A stretch of DNA of 14,512 bases from Alteromonadaceae bacterium UBA2620. GTDB lineage: Bacteria; Pseudomonadota; Gammaproteobacteria; Enterobacterales; Alteromonadaceae. Numbering within the stretch: position 1 is the stretch's first letter; each line of letters opens with the position of its first letter. Positions 1 to 7,824 of the stretch are shown piece after piece. The translations under genes and the position numbers were made by a program. The stretch is from positions 1-14,512 of the forward strand of contig DDJQ01000069.1 in assembly GCA_002339125.1 (NCBI GenBank). The letters run 5' to 3'. A model generated the notes under the pieces. The model did not search any database. It was not told the origin of the DNA and saw nothing but the letters and a program-made list of their open reading frames with translations.

Positions 1-18
1 AAATTGTGCTGGGAGCAT
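1..18 (-). CDS. Start of a divergent, LexA-controlled gene (5' end only)
   Basis: Only the first six codons lie in the window, reading leftward as M-L-P-A-Q-F from an ATG at 18-16. A good ribosome binding site (GAGG, seven bases before the ATG) and a LexA-like palindrome 16 bases upstream of the start support a real gene start. The product cannot be named from six residues. The arrangement, with a LexA box close in front of the start codon, is what SOS genes show (translesion polymerases, repair proteins, cell-division inhibitors). This is inference: the rest of the gene lies outside the window. Confidence 0.45.
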
Positions 19-34
19 GATCAACCCTCAATAA

Positions 35-50
35 CTGTATTCATATACAG
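35..50 (-). promoter_or_regulatory. LexA (SOS) box
   Basis: CTGTATTCATATACAG fits the gammaproteobacterial LexA operator CTGT-N8-ACAG exactly at both half-sites, with an AT-rich middle. It lies directly upstream of the ribosome binding site and ATG of the leftward gene, so it most likely represses that gene until DNA damage. The rightward hydrolase gene starts 47 bases away on the other side and has no visible promoter of its own, so an effect on it cannot be excluded. Confidence 0.65.
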
Positions 51-96
51 TATAGCAACAATTTAGCAGAACATAGCCAAAGAAATTGATGCACTC

Positions 97-1155
97 ATGC
101 AGTCCGCTATAGATGCCGAGGCACCAGGCTGTAATTTGGGAATAATGCACAAGGGAAAATTTTTACATAAAGCGGGCTACGGACTGGCTAACCTTGAACT
201 GAACGTGCCGCTAGATGGAAATCAGGTGCACCGAATGGCGTCGGTTTCCAAGCAATTTACTGCCATTGCTGTATTGATGTTGGCCGAGCAGGGCAAAATT
301 GATCTCGACCAGGACATTCATATCTATTTACCTGCATTGCGAGACTATGGCCATACCGTAACCGTCCGGCAAATGTTAGGTCATACCTCTGGTATGGGCG
401 ACTATGATCTTATCGCTGATTCTTACGAAGGGAGCAAAACAGAGAACAACACAGGGTTAAAGTCTGCCGCAGGCGGCGATTTTCGTTTAGGTAATGAAGA
501 TTACCTTACCATCAGTGAATTTTATGATGTGGTAAAGCGAGTACCACTAGCCATGCCACCAAAACAGAAATTCCAGTACAGCAATCTTGCCTATTTCTTA
601 CTGTCTATGCTTGTTGAAGAGGTTTCAGGACAGACACTTCGAGAGTTTAGCCATCAATATGTCTTCAAACCACTCAACATGAAACACACCTTCTTTAGCG
701 ATAATCCCGTGGAAATTGTTAAGAATCGTGCTTATGGCTACAAGCAGCTAGAAAATGGCAGCTATGTTACTGATATGACGAATTTATTTTGGGTTGGTGA
801 TGGGGGCTTACACACTAATTTAGATGATTTATTGCGCTGGAGTGATAATTTTCTGCAGCCGAAAATTGGTAAATCACCCCAGACATTGATCAACGCCATG
901 AATACGCCGAACAGTCAGCTGCAAGCCGGAGAAGGTGTATTCTATGGTAATGGGCAGTTTATCCATACGTTTAAAGGTTTTCAGGCATACTCACATTCGG
1001 GAGGGTGGTTAGGTACCGCTACCTATTTTGCGAGATATCCTGAATTATCGCTATCTTTTGCCATGATGTGCAATGATGTTTCTAATGACCAAGTCTTCGA
1101 GGCGTTTAACGAGGTTCGCGAAGTTGTGTTTAATACCATTACCAACACTGAATAG
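97..1155 (+). CDS. Beta-lactamase-fold serine hydrolase (class C / PBP4* type), no signal peptide
   Basis: The 352-residue product belongs to the serine beta-lactamase-like family (esterases, DD-peptidases and class C-type hydrolases). The three active-site motifs are present: SxxK at S49-K52 (SVSK), YxN at Y161-N163 (YSN) and the HxG-type third motif at H300-G302 (HSG). Conserved surroundings such as RQMLGHTSGM and WVGDGGLHTN also fit. The substrate is unknown. Most relatives are exported, yet this frame has an in-frame TAG at 64-66. Codons 67-96 before the chosen ATG still read like the normal mature N-terminus (IAKEIDAL), and no Shine-Dalgarno sequence is clear. The gene may therefore have lost its signal-peptide coding part and be a cytosolic remnant or a decaying gene. 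The catalytic core itself is intact. It lies outside the island, upstream of the tRNA. Confidence 0.8.
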   Translation: MQSAIDAEAPGCNLGIMHKGKFLHKAGYGLANLELNVPLDGNQVHRMASVSKQFTAIAVLMLAEQGKIDLDQDIHIYLPALRDYGHTVTVRQMLGHTSGMGDYDLIADSYEGSKTENNTGLKSAAGGDFRLGNEDYLTISEFYDVVKRVPLAMPPKQKFQYSNLAYFLLSMLVEEVSGQTLREFSHQYVFKPLNMKHTFFSDNPVEIVKNRAYGYKQLENGSYVTDMTNLFWVGDGGLHTNLDDLLRWSDNFLQPKIGKSPQTLINAMNTPNSQLQAGEGVFYGNGQFIHTFKGFQAYSHSGGWLGTATYFARYPELSLSFAMMCNDVSNDQVFEAFNEVREVVFNTITNTE

Positions 1156-1251
1156 CGGATATTGATTACCGCGTTATTGAAAGTGAAGTCTGTACTCTGA
1201 TGGAATTTTCGACAACCAGAACAAAAGCCTGATAATTGTATGGCGTAACCG

Positions 1252-1279
1252 TTGCAATCAGACAAAATATGAGTACACT
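1252..1279 (+). promoter_or_regulatory. tRNA-Pro promoter
   Basis: A sigma70-type promoter: TTGCAA at 1252-1257, a 16-base spacer, and TACACT at 1274-1279. It is followed by a GC-rich stretch (GCGGC, 1282-1286), a discriminator typical of stable-RNA promoters under stringent control. The mature tRNA begins 16 bases after the -10 element. Confidence 0.6.
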
Positions 1280-1295
1280 TAGCGGCTCTTTCGGT

Positions 1296-1372
1296 CGGTG
1301 TGTAGCGCAGCCTGGTAGCGCACTGTCATGGGGTGTCAGGGGTCGGAGGTTCAAATCCTCTCACACCGACCA
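1296..1372 (+). tRNA. tRNA-Pro (anticodon GGG)
   Basis: This is a 77-nt tRNA with encoded CCA. The acceptor arms CGGTGTG (1296-1302) and CACACCG (1362-1368) pair fully. The D arm has AGCGCAGCCTGGTAGCGC. The anticodon stem CTGTC/GTCAG encloses the loop ATGGGGT with GGG at 1330-1332, and the T arm is GGAGG-TTCAAAT-CCTCT. The overall sequence is close to E. coli proL, which reads CCC and CCU codons. Its 3' end is the integration site of the island that follows. Confidence 0.97.
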
Positions 1373-1374
1373 AT
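1350..1374 (+). repeat. attL: left 25-bp direct repeat at the tRNA 3' end
   Basis: These 25 bases, from the T loop (TTCAAATCC...) through the CCA end plus AT, recur without a mismatch at 13942-13966. This is the signature of tyrosine-recombinase insertion into a tRNA 3' end. The copy here lies inside the functional tRNA, so insertion left the tRNA intact. Confidence 0.9.
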
Positions 1375-1387
1375 TCCTTACCCCAGT

Positions 1388-2710
1388 TTATTCTGCATAC
1401 AATCTTCCAGGACCAGCTGTTTCATCGGTCTCTTTAACATCGCCATAAACCCGTTGAAGTATGCTATCGACATTATATTTATTCGAAACAGACTTGCCTT
1501 GTGAAACCTGGTTATGTAACCAAACTAGCTTTGCAACAGCGGTAATTGGATCGACAGATGGTCCAACATCATCAAACGTAGGCCATTTATCGCTTATAGC
1601 ATGTTTGTCTTTGTCTTGTCCTAAATAAGTCCTAAAAGCAATCACTCTGCCTAAACTTACCTTTGGCTCGAGACCGGAATTATCTCGTTCTGTATGCCCA
1701 TTTGCATACGAGTCTTGAATCATATGAATAATTGAACCTAATGCCGACATTTGTATAGACTGAATTTTCTTTGGTCTATTTTTAGTTTGTTGGTCGACAA
1801 AGGCTGGGCATAGCTTTGCGCCGCCGTATAATGTTGTACAACTCCAGTTGAAAGTAATACCTAATCGCCATGTCTGCCAATATTTATCGACTTTCTCATA
1901 TCCAAAGAGAGGTCTAAACCAGTTGGTATAATAGTAGGGGTTGAACCCTGAATTACATGGTGAGTCATCCAACATGCTGTCTTCTAGCATAACCTCTCCA
2001 AGATCTCTTTGTTCAGGGCTGTTGGGGTAATTCTGCCAATAGTCGCAATACTCTTCATCCCACAACGTTGAACTCGTCGAAAGTTCAAAAGCATAATTCG
2101 CCCATTGCCATATTAAATGTCTAGTTTGTTTTGGTGGCTCGCCAAAATCAGTTGCCATGGAATGTAAAAATTGAAGCTTGCCAAAGTGCGAAACACAAAA
2201 TAAACCACCGTTGAATATTCCCGTTTTAGAAGGGGCCTTTGTTTTATCCTCGAAAAATTTCTTACAACCTTGCTTAATTAAAGCCCCAAATGTAGCGGCA
2301 GAGGCCCCGCCTTTGTGGATGAATCGTATTGGATCATCTGGCCATCGCACAAAAGATACAAGATCCCGATATTTAAATAGGGGGGCGTCAGAGGGGGTCA
2401 ATTCATTGCTAAATAATGAAAGTTCGGTATCAATGCTTTTATAGTCTGCACAATCTTTAGGCATTTTTTCTAATGTACCTTCTGAATTATTTGCTTCATA
2501 AAGGCACTGTAAGGCTAATGCAGTTAGTCTCTCGTGGTTTCTTTCATATTCGCCAATTAAGCTGCCTCCGTCAGACGTCGTAAAGTAATAGCCTTTATCT
2601 TCATGTGGTAGTGCGCGCATCCCAATTTCATATGCGTTACATACTGCGAAAATAAATAAAGTACCTAAAGCAGTGAAGGCTTTGATTAAAAACAACAGTT
2701 GTCTTTTCAT
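1388..2710 (-). CDS. Exported protein with zinc phospholipase C / S1-P1 nuclease-like motif
   Basis: The 440-residue product has a clear N-terminal signal peptide (KR, hydrophobic stretch 5-23, likely cleavage after CNA at about 26), so it should be periplasmic or secreted. The strongest motif is H329-x3-D333-x5-H339 (HMIQDSYANGH). This spacing is that of the metal ligands His118, Asp122 and His128 in Bacillus cereus phospholipase C. A later H370-x3-D374 could match the His142-x3-Glu146 pair. Other candidate ligands are H36, the WPDD at 123-126 and H175/H183 in a FGKLQFLHSM block. Several cysteines suggest disulfides. I infer a metal-dependent hydrolase of the Zn-PLC/S1-P1 fold; the substrate is unknown and the assignment rests on motif spacing only. 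A strong ribosome binding site (GGAAGGG) precedes the ATG. It reads opposite to all other island genes and ends against the tRNA. Confidence 0.6.
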   Translation of the reverse strand: MKRQLLFLIKAFTALGTLFIFAVCNAYEIGMRALPHEDKGYYFTTSDGGSLIGEYERNHERLTALALQCLYEANNSEGTLEKMPKDCADYKSIDTELSLFSNELTPSDAPLFKYRDLVSFVRWPDDPIRFIHKGGASAATFGALIKQGCKKFFEDKTKAPSKTGIFNGGLFCVSHFGKLQFLHSMATDFGEPPKQTRHLIWQWANYAFELSTSSTLWDEEYCDYWQNYPNSPEQRDLGEVMLEDSMLDDSPCNSGFNPYYYTNWFRPLFGYEKVDKYWQTWRLGITFNWSCTTLYGGAKLCPAFVDQQTKNRPKKIQSIQMSALGSIIHMIQDSYANGHTERDNSGLEPKVSLGRVIAFRTYLGQDKDKHAISDKWPTFDDVGPSVDPITAVAKLVWLHNQVSQGKSVSNKYNVDSILQRVYGDVKETDETAGPGRLYAE

Positions 2711-3077
2711 TATTGTGATTCCCTTCCAATATATTTTCAGAATTATATTAGATGAGTTTATTTTTTATACAACCTGAGCAATAACATTCGAGTGGTTGTT
2801 TGTCCCGGAAAAGACGTACTCAGAATTTTTTCATTACTCTCAAAGTGTTTATAGAATCTTAAATTTTTCCCAATCAATTGTGTTGATTCGTTCAATTAAA
2901 CATAGTTAGATTAGTTAGTTGTGTTAATCTTTAGTATAGTTTTAATATTGTTCAGATCGGCCAAAAAGTAGTTTAAATGGTTGGTTTGGCAGAAATTGAT
3001 GATTCAAGTCTGATTTTTTATTTGAAAGGCTAATTTCATTGAAAGTCAGATAGCAGGTGAAATGGAGTTTCGTAATC
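2711..3077. other. Divergent intergenic region between the exported protein gene and hsdR
   Basis: An AT-rich non-coding stretch of about 370 bases that must hold both divergent promoters. For hsdR, a weak candidate is TTAGTT-18-TATAGT ending near 2940. A small inverted repeat, AATCAA (2872-2877) and TTGATT (2883-2888), is a possible operator site. I see no convincing ORF or RNA gene in it. Confidence 0.4.
2742..2772 (-). promoter_or_regulatory. Candidate promoter of the exported protein gene
   Basis: Read leftward: TTGTAT (2772-2767), a 19-base spacer, then a perfect TATAAT (2747-2742), about 32 bases before the ATG. The -10 is ideal but the spacer is longer than usual, so the -35 assignment is uncertain. 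Confidence 0.4.
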
Positions 3078-6000
3078 ATGGCATCCTCTATCCAGCAAGG
3101 CAACTTCGGGTTTCTACAAGAGCATGACTCGCTTTTTGTGGAAATCGCCTTCTCTGCTGAAAGAGCGTTCTCAAGCGATCCCAATACAACGTTAATGAAA
3201 CTTAGGCAACTGGGTGAAGCACTGGCACAGCACATTGCAGCATTGGTTGGAATTGAGTTTGACGATAAGACATCCCAGGCTGATTTGATCTATAAGATAA
3301 ACCGGGAGCTAAAACTAGAGCCGGTAGTCAGGGAGTTATTCCATACCCTCAGAATGGAAGGCAATAAAGCAACCCATACTTTCAGAACTCAACACAAAGA
3401 AGCCATAAATGGTTTGGTGGTTGCCCGCAAATTGGCCATATGGTTTCACCAGTCTTTTGGCCGGAGTGGGGTTCAATTTAAACCTGGTCCTTTTATTCCA
3501 CCTGCCGACCCCAGCGAACAGTTACGTCAGTTACAAACTGAAATTGCGAAGCTAAAAAGTGATTTAGAACAAGCCAATGTTGACCTGGATTCGAGCAATC
3601 AGCTTCATGATCTCGTAGCCAAAGAAAAAGCAGAATATGAAGCGTTGGCACTGGCAATGGACGAAGAATCTCGTTCTCTGGCGAAACAAGCGTCTGAACA
3701 TGAAGAGGCATTACTAGCGCAACGTAAAGATTACGAAGCAAAGATAAAGGCACTTCAGGATCAGTTAGCGGCGGCTGATGAGAAAACGCAAACTACTCAA
3801 CGCAGCCAGATAAACAAAAATACACAAGCGGCAACGCAACACATTGTATTGGATGAAGCGTTAACCCGCATTTTAATTGATCAGCAATTAGTAGAAGCGG
3901 GTTGGACTGCCGATAGCGAAGCGCTTATCTATAAAAGCGGGGCTCGACCAGAAAAAGGCAAGAATATTGCTGTCGCTGAATGGCCTACCGAGCATAACGG
4001 TGAAAAAGGTAGAGCAGACTATGTGCTTTTTTCAGGTTTAACGCCCATGGCAGTGGTTGAAGCAAAGAAAGAAAACGCCAACATAGCAGGAAAAATTTCG
4101 CAGGCAGAACGTTACAGTAAAGGTTTTAGTATCTCACCTCCAATGCAAAGTGCATGGGAATTAGCAGGAATGACAATCGCGTGGCCTGATGAGCATGATG
4201 GCCATTATAAAATCCCCTTTGTTTATTCCTGCAATGGTCGCCCTTACGTTCCCCAACTGGCTGAACAATCTGGAACCTGGTTTCGGGATGTTCGCGACCA
4301 AGCAAATACTAAACGTGCACTGCCAAAGTTTCATACGCCTGAAGGCTTGATCGACAAACTCAAACGCAGTAAAGAAGAGGCTGAGAAAAAGTTAAAAGCC
4401 GAGCCCTTTGGCTATTTAAAAGTGCGTGACTATCAGCAAAAAGCCATTATTGCGGTGGAAAATTCGTTAGCGAAAGAAGTACGCACTGCACTGTTAGCTA
4501 TGGCTACCGGTACAGGTAAAACGCGCACCATCATCGGTTTGATGTACCGGTTTTTAAAGGCAGAGCGATTTAAGCGTATTTTATTCCTGGTAGATCGCAC
4601 CGCACTGGGTCAGCAAGCTATCGACGCCTTTAATGAGGCACCATTAGAACAAAATCATACCTTATCTAAAATCTATAATGTTGCAGAACTGGGAGATATG
4701 GCAGCTGAGGCTGAAACGCGCGTGCAGGTAGCAACTGTACAGGCCATGGTGAAACGCATCTTTATGAGCGATAACCCGCCTCCGTTAGACCAGTTTGATT
4801 GCATTATTATTGATGAAGCCCACCGAGGGTATACGCTCGACCAGGAAATGACCGAAGGCGAACTCGCTACACGGGATGCAAGTCAGTATCTTTCTAGTTA
4901 CCGCCGGGTGCTAGATTATTTTGATGCCGTTAAAATTGGCTTAACCGCAACGCCAGCAAAACACACCAGCGAAATTTTCGGTAAACCCGTTTATACCTAT
5001 TCATACCGGGAAGCGGTAGCGGATGATTGGCTGATAGATCACGAACCGCCTATCCGATACGAAACCTTACTCACTCAAAACGGGATTAAATTTGCCAAGG
5101 GCGACAAAGTCAACGCGATTAATACTCAAACTGGTGAAGTACAGAGTGCAGAGCTGGACGATGAACTGAACTTTGAAGTGGATGCTTTTAACCGCAAAGT
5201 GATCAACGAAAGCTTTAACAAAGTGATTTGTCAGCAACTGGTTCAGGAACTTGATCCCTTTGGCGATGAGAAAACCATGATCTTCTGTGCTACAGACCTG
5301 CATGCTGATATGGTGAAACGGTTATTAGATGAAGCGTTTAAAGACCTTTATAACGGTGAATATAACCAAGCGGCAGTCGCTAAAATCACCGGGCAAAGCG
5401 ACAAAGTAGAGCAGCTCATTCGCCAGTATAAAAACGAACGCTATCCAAATATTGCTATTACTGTTGATCTGCTGACTACCGGTATCGATGTCCCTAAAAT
5501 TTGTAATCTTGTGTTTATGCGCAGGGTTAAGTCTCGGGTTTTGTATGAGCAGATGATCGGCCGCGCCACACGCCGCTGTGATGACATTGGTAAAACAGTA
5601 TTTAGAATTTACGACCCGGTGGATATTTATGCCGCGTTGGCCGACGTTAATACCATGAAACCGTTGGTTAAAGATCCCAACATTACGTTGGAGCAATTGG
5701 TAGACGAAATCACTAACCCGGAACAATTGGAACGCGCATTAAATGCTCCTGGTGAAGCGCCCGAGCAGAGCCATGCTGATGTTGTGCTAAGTCAACTCAG
5801 CCAAAAAGTGATGCGCGTATTGCGAAAAGCCGGTAAAAAAGCTGAAAGCAAACCAGCACTCAAGCAAAAACTGGATGAATTACACGGTTTATGGGGCGTT
5901 GAGCCCAAAAGCTTGCATAAACATTTACACGAGCTTGGGCCTAAGCAAGCCGCGGCTTTTATTACAACACATAGCGGTTTGATAAATCAGCTAGCAGAAG

Positions 6001-6599
6001 TGAATGAGTTACTCGGTAGTGAACGCCAACCAGTAATTTCGGAACATCATGATGAGATAAGAGAACGCACCCAAAGCTATGGCGTACATCAAAAGCCTGA
6101 AGATTACCTCGACAGCTTTAACCAGTTTATAAAAGAGCAGCTTAACCAAAGTGCAGCCCTTGCTGTAGTGGTAAATAAACCCCGGGATCTGACTCGCGAT
6201 CAACTAAAAGAAATTAAGCTAATGCTTGATGGTGCAGGATACTCCGAAGCAAAACTACAAAGTGCGGTGCGTAACCAAACTAACCAGGATATTGCAGCAA
6301 GCATCATTGGCCATATTCGCCGAGCAGCATTCGGCGAGCCATTGGTGCCCTTTGAACAACGGGTTGCACAGGCAATGCTGCGAATATATGAAAGTCATAA
6401 TTGGTTACCCGCGCAGCGCAAATGGCTTGAACGCCTGGCAAAACAACTGGTTCACGAAGTCATTATTGACAAAGAATTTGTAAACAGCCGATTTGCAGAG
6501 CAGGGCGGAGCAAAACAACTGGATAAGGTCCTGGGTAACCAGCTGGATACGGTACTGGATGAATTGGGTGATGCAATTTGGCCTTCCCAAAGTGCATAA
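3078..6599 (+). CDS. hsdR: Type I restriction enzyme R subunit (endonuclease/translocase)
   Basis: HsdR joins HsdM2-HsdS to translocate DNA with ATP and cut unmethylated DNA. In the 1173-residue product, residues about 1-140 resemble a DUF4145-type domain, followed by a coiled coil (about 150-245). The nuclease domain has D314...E328-A-K330 (VVEAKKE), the PD-(D/E)xK core. The superfamily 2 helicase motifs are Walker A ATGTGKT (476-482), DEAH (579-582), TATP (623-626) and QMIGRATRR (825-833). A long helical C-terminal region follows, as in EcoEI-type HsdR. I chose ATG 3078, preceded by GGAG at 3064-3067 and followed by MASSIQQGNFGFLQEHD, which looks like the usual family N-terminus. The in-frame GTG at 3057 would add seven residues. 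All catalytic motifs are intact. It is separated from hsdM by fic and appears to be its own transcription unit. Confidence 0.95.
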   Translation: MASSIQQGNFGFLQEHDSLFVEIAFSAERAFSSDPNTTLMKLRQLGEALAQHIAALVGIEFDDKTSQADLIYKINRELKLEPVVRELFHTLRMEGNKATHTFRTQHKEAINGLVVARKLAIWFHQSFGRSGVQFKPGPFIPPADPSEQLRQLQTEIAKLKSDLEQANVDLDSSNQLHDLVAKEKAEYEALALAMDEESRSLAKQASEHEEALLAQRKDYEAKIKALQDQLAAADEKTQTTQRSQINKNTQAATQHIVLDEALTRILIDQQLVEAGWTADSEALIYKSGARPEKGKNIAVAEWPTEHNGEKGRADYVLFSGLTPMAVVEAKKENANIAGKISQAERYSKGFSISPPMQSAWELAGMTIAWPDEHDGHYKIPFVYSCNGRPYVPQLAEQSGTWFRDVRDQANTKRALPKFHTPEGLIDKLKRSKEEAEKKLKAEPFGYLKVRDYQQKAIIAVENSLAKEVRTALLAMATGTGKTRTIIGLMYRFLKAERFKRILFLVDRTALGQQAIDAFNEAPLEQNHTLSKIYNVAELGDMAAEAETRVQVATVQAMVKRIFMSDNPPPLDQFDCIIIDEAHRGYTLDQEMTEGELATRDASQYLSSYRRVLDYFDAVKIGLTATPAKHTSEIFGKPVYTYSYREAVADDWLIDHEPPIRYETLLTQNGIKFAKGDKVNAINTQTGEVQSAELDDELNFEVDAFNRKVINESFNKVICQQLVQELDPFGDEKTMIFCATDLHADMVKRLLDEAFKDLYNGEYNQAAVAKITGQSDKVEQLIRQYKNERYPNIAITVDLLTTGIDVPKICNLVFMRRVKSRVLYEQMIGRATRRCDDIGKTVFRIYDPVDIYAALADVNTMKPLVKDPNITLEQLVDEITNPEQLERALNAPGEAPEQSHADVVLSQLSQKVMRVLRKAGKKAESKPALKQKLDELHGLWGVEPKSLHKHLHELGPKQAAAFITTHSGLINQLAEVNELLGSERQPVISEHHDEIRERTQSYGVHQKPEDYLDSFNQFIKEQLNQSAALAVVVNKPRDLTRDQLKEIKLMLDGAGYSEAKLQSAVRNQTNQDIAASIIGHIRRAAFGEPLVPFEQRVAQAMLRIYESHNWLPAQRKWLERLAKQLVHEVIIDKEFVNSRFAEQGGAKQLDKVLGNQLDTVLDELGDAIWPSQSA

Positions 6600-6605
6600 A
6601 CCTTA

Positions 6606-6700
6606 TATGTATAAATAAACAGAAAAACTATACATGTTAGTCAGCACATGTATAATTTTTTATAAAATCTATATATATACAGAACTACATGTATAAATAA
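6606..6700. repeat. Cluster of ACATGTATA / ATGTATAAATAA boxes upstream of fic
   Basis: The spacer between hsdR and fic holds four related boxes. ATGTATAAATAA occurs identically at 6607-6618 and 6689-6700. ACATGTATA occurs at 6646-6654 and 6687-6695 and, inverted, at 6629-6637. The last box ends at the fic ribosome binding site (AAGGA, 6699-6703). The layout suggests operator sites around the promoter of the fic-hsdM-hsdS-ATPase-HNH operon. A TA-rich -10 candidate lies at about 6670-6680. The binding protein is unknown; the winged-helix domain of Fic is one candidate. Confidence 0.45.
6623..6661 (+). terminator. Terminator-like palindrome after hsdR
   Basis: A 15-bp stem, 6623-6637 paired with 6646-6660, has a single C-A mismatch and an 8-base loop (TAGTCAGC). 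It is flanked by an A run on the left and a T6 run (6656-6661) on the right, so it could terminate in both directions. The stem is AT-rich, hence weaker than a classic terminator, and its core is the TACATGTA box also seen nearby, so it may equally be an operator. Confidence 0.5.
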
Positions 6701-6716
6701 GGACATAATATTAATC

Positions 6717-7796
6717 ATGCCTGCATCTATCCCATTGTTACCACTTGATAATATAGAGCAGTGGGAAACCCGCGCAGTACTCAAAAAGGTGGCTGAAGCT
6801 CACCGATACCTGGCCGAATTAAAGGGTATTGCCGCCAGTATTCCCAATGAAGCAATCCTAATCAATACGCTGGCCTTGCAGGAAGCCAAAGACAGCTCGG
6901 AAGTGGAAAACATTGTAACCACGCATGACGAGCTTTATAAAGCCAACTTATTTGAAGAAGCCATTACCAGCCCGGCAACCAAAGAAGTGCAGGATTACGC
7001 CGTAGCATTAAAGCAGGGCTTTCAAACAGCACGGCAAAGTAAACTCATTCGCCTAAGTGACATTCTTGCCATCCAGCAAAACCTGGAGCACAACAACGCA
7101 GGTTTACGCAAACTACCCGGCACGGATTTAAAAAATGCCCGTACGGGTGAAGTGGTGTATACCCCGCCACAACATGCCGACGAAATAACCGCGCTAATGG
7201 ATAATCTGGTGCAGTTTATTAATAACGATGAATTATGCGATGCAGATCCGCTGGTTAAAATGGCCATCATCCATCATCAGTTTGAAAGTATTCATCCATT
7301 CTACGACGGCAATGGTCGCACAGGGCGGATCCTGAATATTTTGTACCTGGTGATAAAAGACTTGCTTAACCTGCCGGTACTGTATTTAAGCCGTTTTATC
7401 ATTCAGCACAAAGCAGATTACTATAATAATTTGCAAGCCGTGCGCGACACTGGAAACTGGGAACCCTGGATAGCCTTTATGCTTGATGGCGTTATCGACA
7501 CAGCACAAAACACTATCTCACTCATTACCGAAATGAAAAGCCTGATGGCAGAAGTTAAGCACGGGATTCGTGAGCAACTGCCCAAAATTTATAGCCAGGA
7601 TTTACTCAACAACCTGTTTCATCACCCCTATACCAAAATCGACTTTATCATCGAAGAGCTAGGGGTAACGCGAATAACTGCCACTAAATATTTAGAGCAA
7701 TTAGTAGAACACGGCTTTTTAACCAAACAAAAAATCGGCCGCGCCAACTACTACATTAACGAACCGCTGTGCAAAGTACTGATAGCACACGGCTAA
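6717..7796 (+). CDS. fic: Fic family protein (class II, with C-terminal winged helix)
   Basis: Fic enzymes usually transfer AMP from ATP to a hydroxyl side chain of a target protein. The 359-residue product has the complete active-site motif H193-PFYDGNGRTG-R204, with the catalytic His and the phosphate-binding and Mg-binding residues in place. Upstream, S60-SEV-E64-N65 fits the (S/T)xxxE(G/N) inhibitory helix, so this is a class II, self-inhibited Fic whose Glu64 would block ATP until displaced. Residues about 300-350 form a winged-helix-like DNA-binding domain (TKIDFIIEELGVTRITATKY then GFLTKQKIGRANYY). The architecture resembles Shewanella SoFic. It lies between hsdR and hsdM, 28 bases before hsdM, and probably opens that operon. 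Target and role are unknown: it could modify a host or phage protein, or regulate the locus. AAGGA (6699-6703) lies 13 bases before the ATG, a rather long spacing. Confidence 0.92.
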   Translation: MPASIPLLPLDNIEQWETRAVLKKVAEAHRYLAELKGIAASIPNEAILINTLALQEAKDSSEVENIVTTHDELYKANLFEEAITSPATKEVQDYAVALKQGFQTARQSKLIRLSDILAIQQNLEHNNAGLRKLPGTDLKNARTGEVVYTPPQHADEITALMDNLVQFINNDELCDADPLVKMAIIHHQFESIHPFYDGNGRTGRILNILYLVIKDLLNLPVLYLSRFIIQHKADYYNNLQAVRDTGNWEPWIAFMLDGVIDTAQNTISLITEMKSLMAEVKHGIREQLPKIYSQDLLNNLFHHPYTKIDFIIEELGVTRITATKYLEQLVEHGFLTKQKIGRANYYINEPLCKVLIAHG

Positions 7797-7824
7797 GAAC
7801 CAAATAATCCATTAAGAGACAAAC

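Noticed and set aside
1236..1448. 70-residue rightward ORF across the tRNA
   Set aside because: It runs through the tRNA gene and the att junction and has no protein-like composition or ribosome binding site; it is a chance frame.
2178..2444. 88-residue rightward ORF inside the exported protein gene
   Set aside because: It is antisense to the exported protein gene, which has signal peptide and metal-motif evidence; no sign of independent coding.
5325..5726. 133-residue leftward ORF inside hsdR
   Set aside because: It is antisense to conserved helicase motifs of hsdR and has no family-like motif; a shadow of the real gene.
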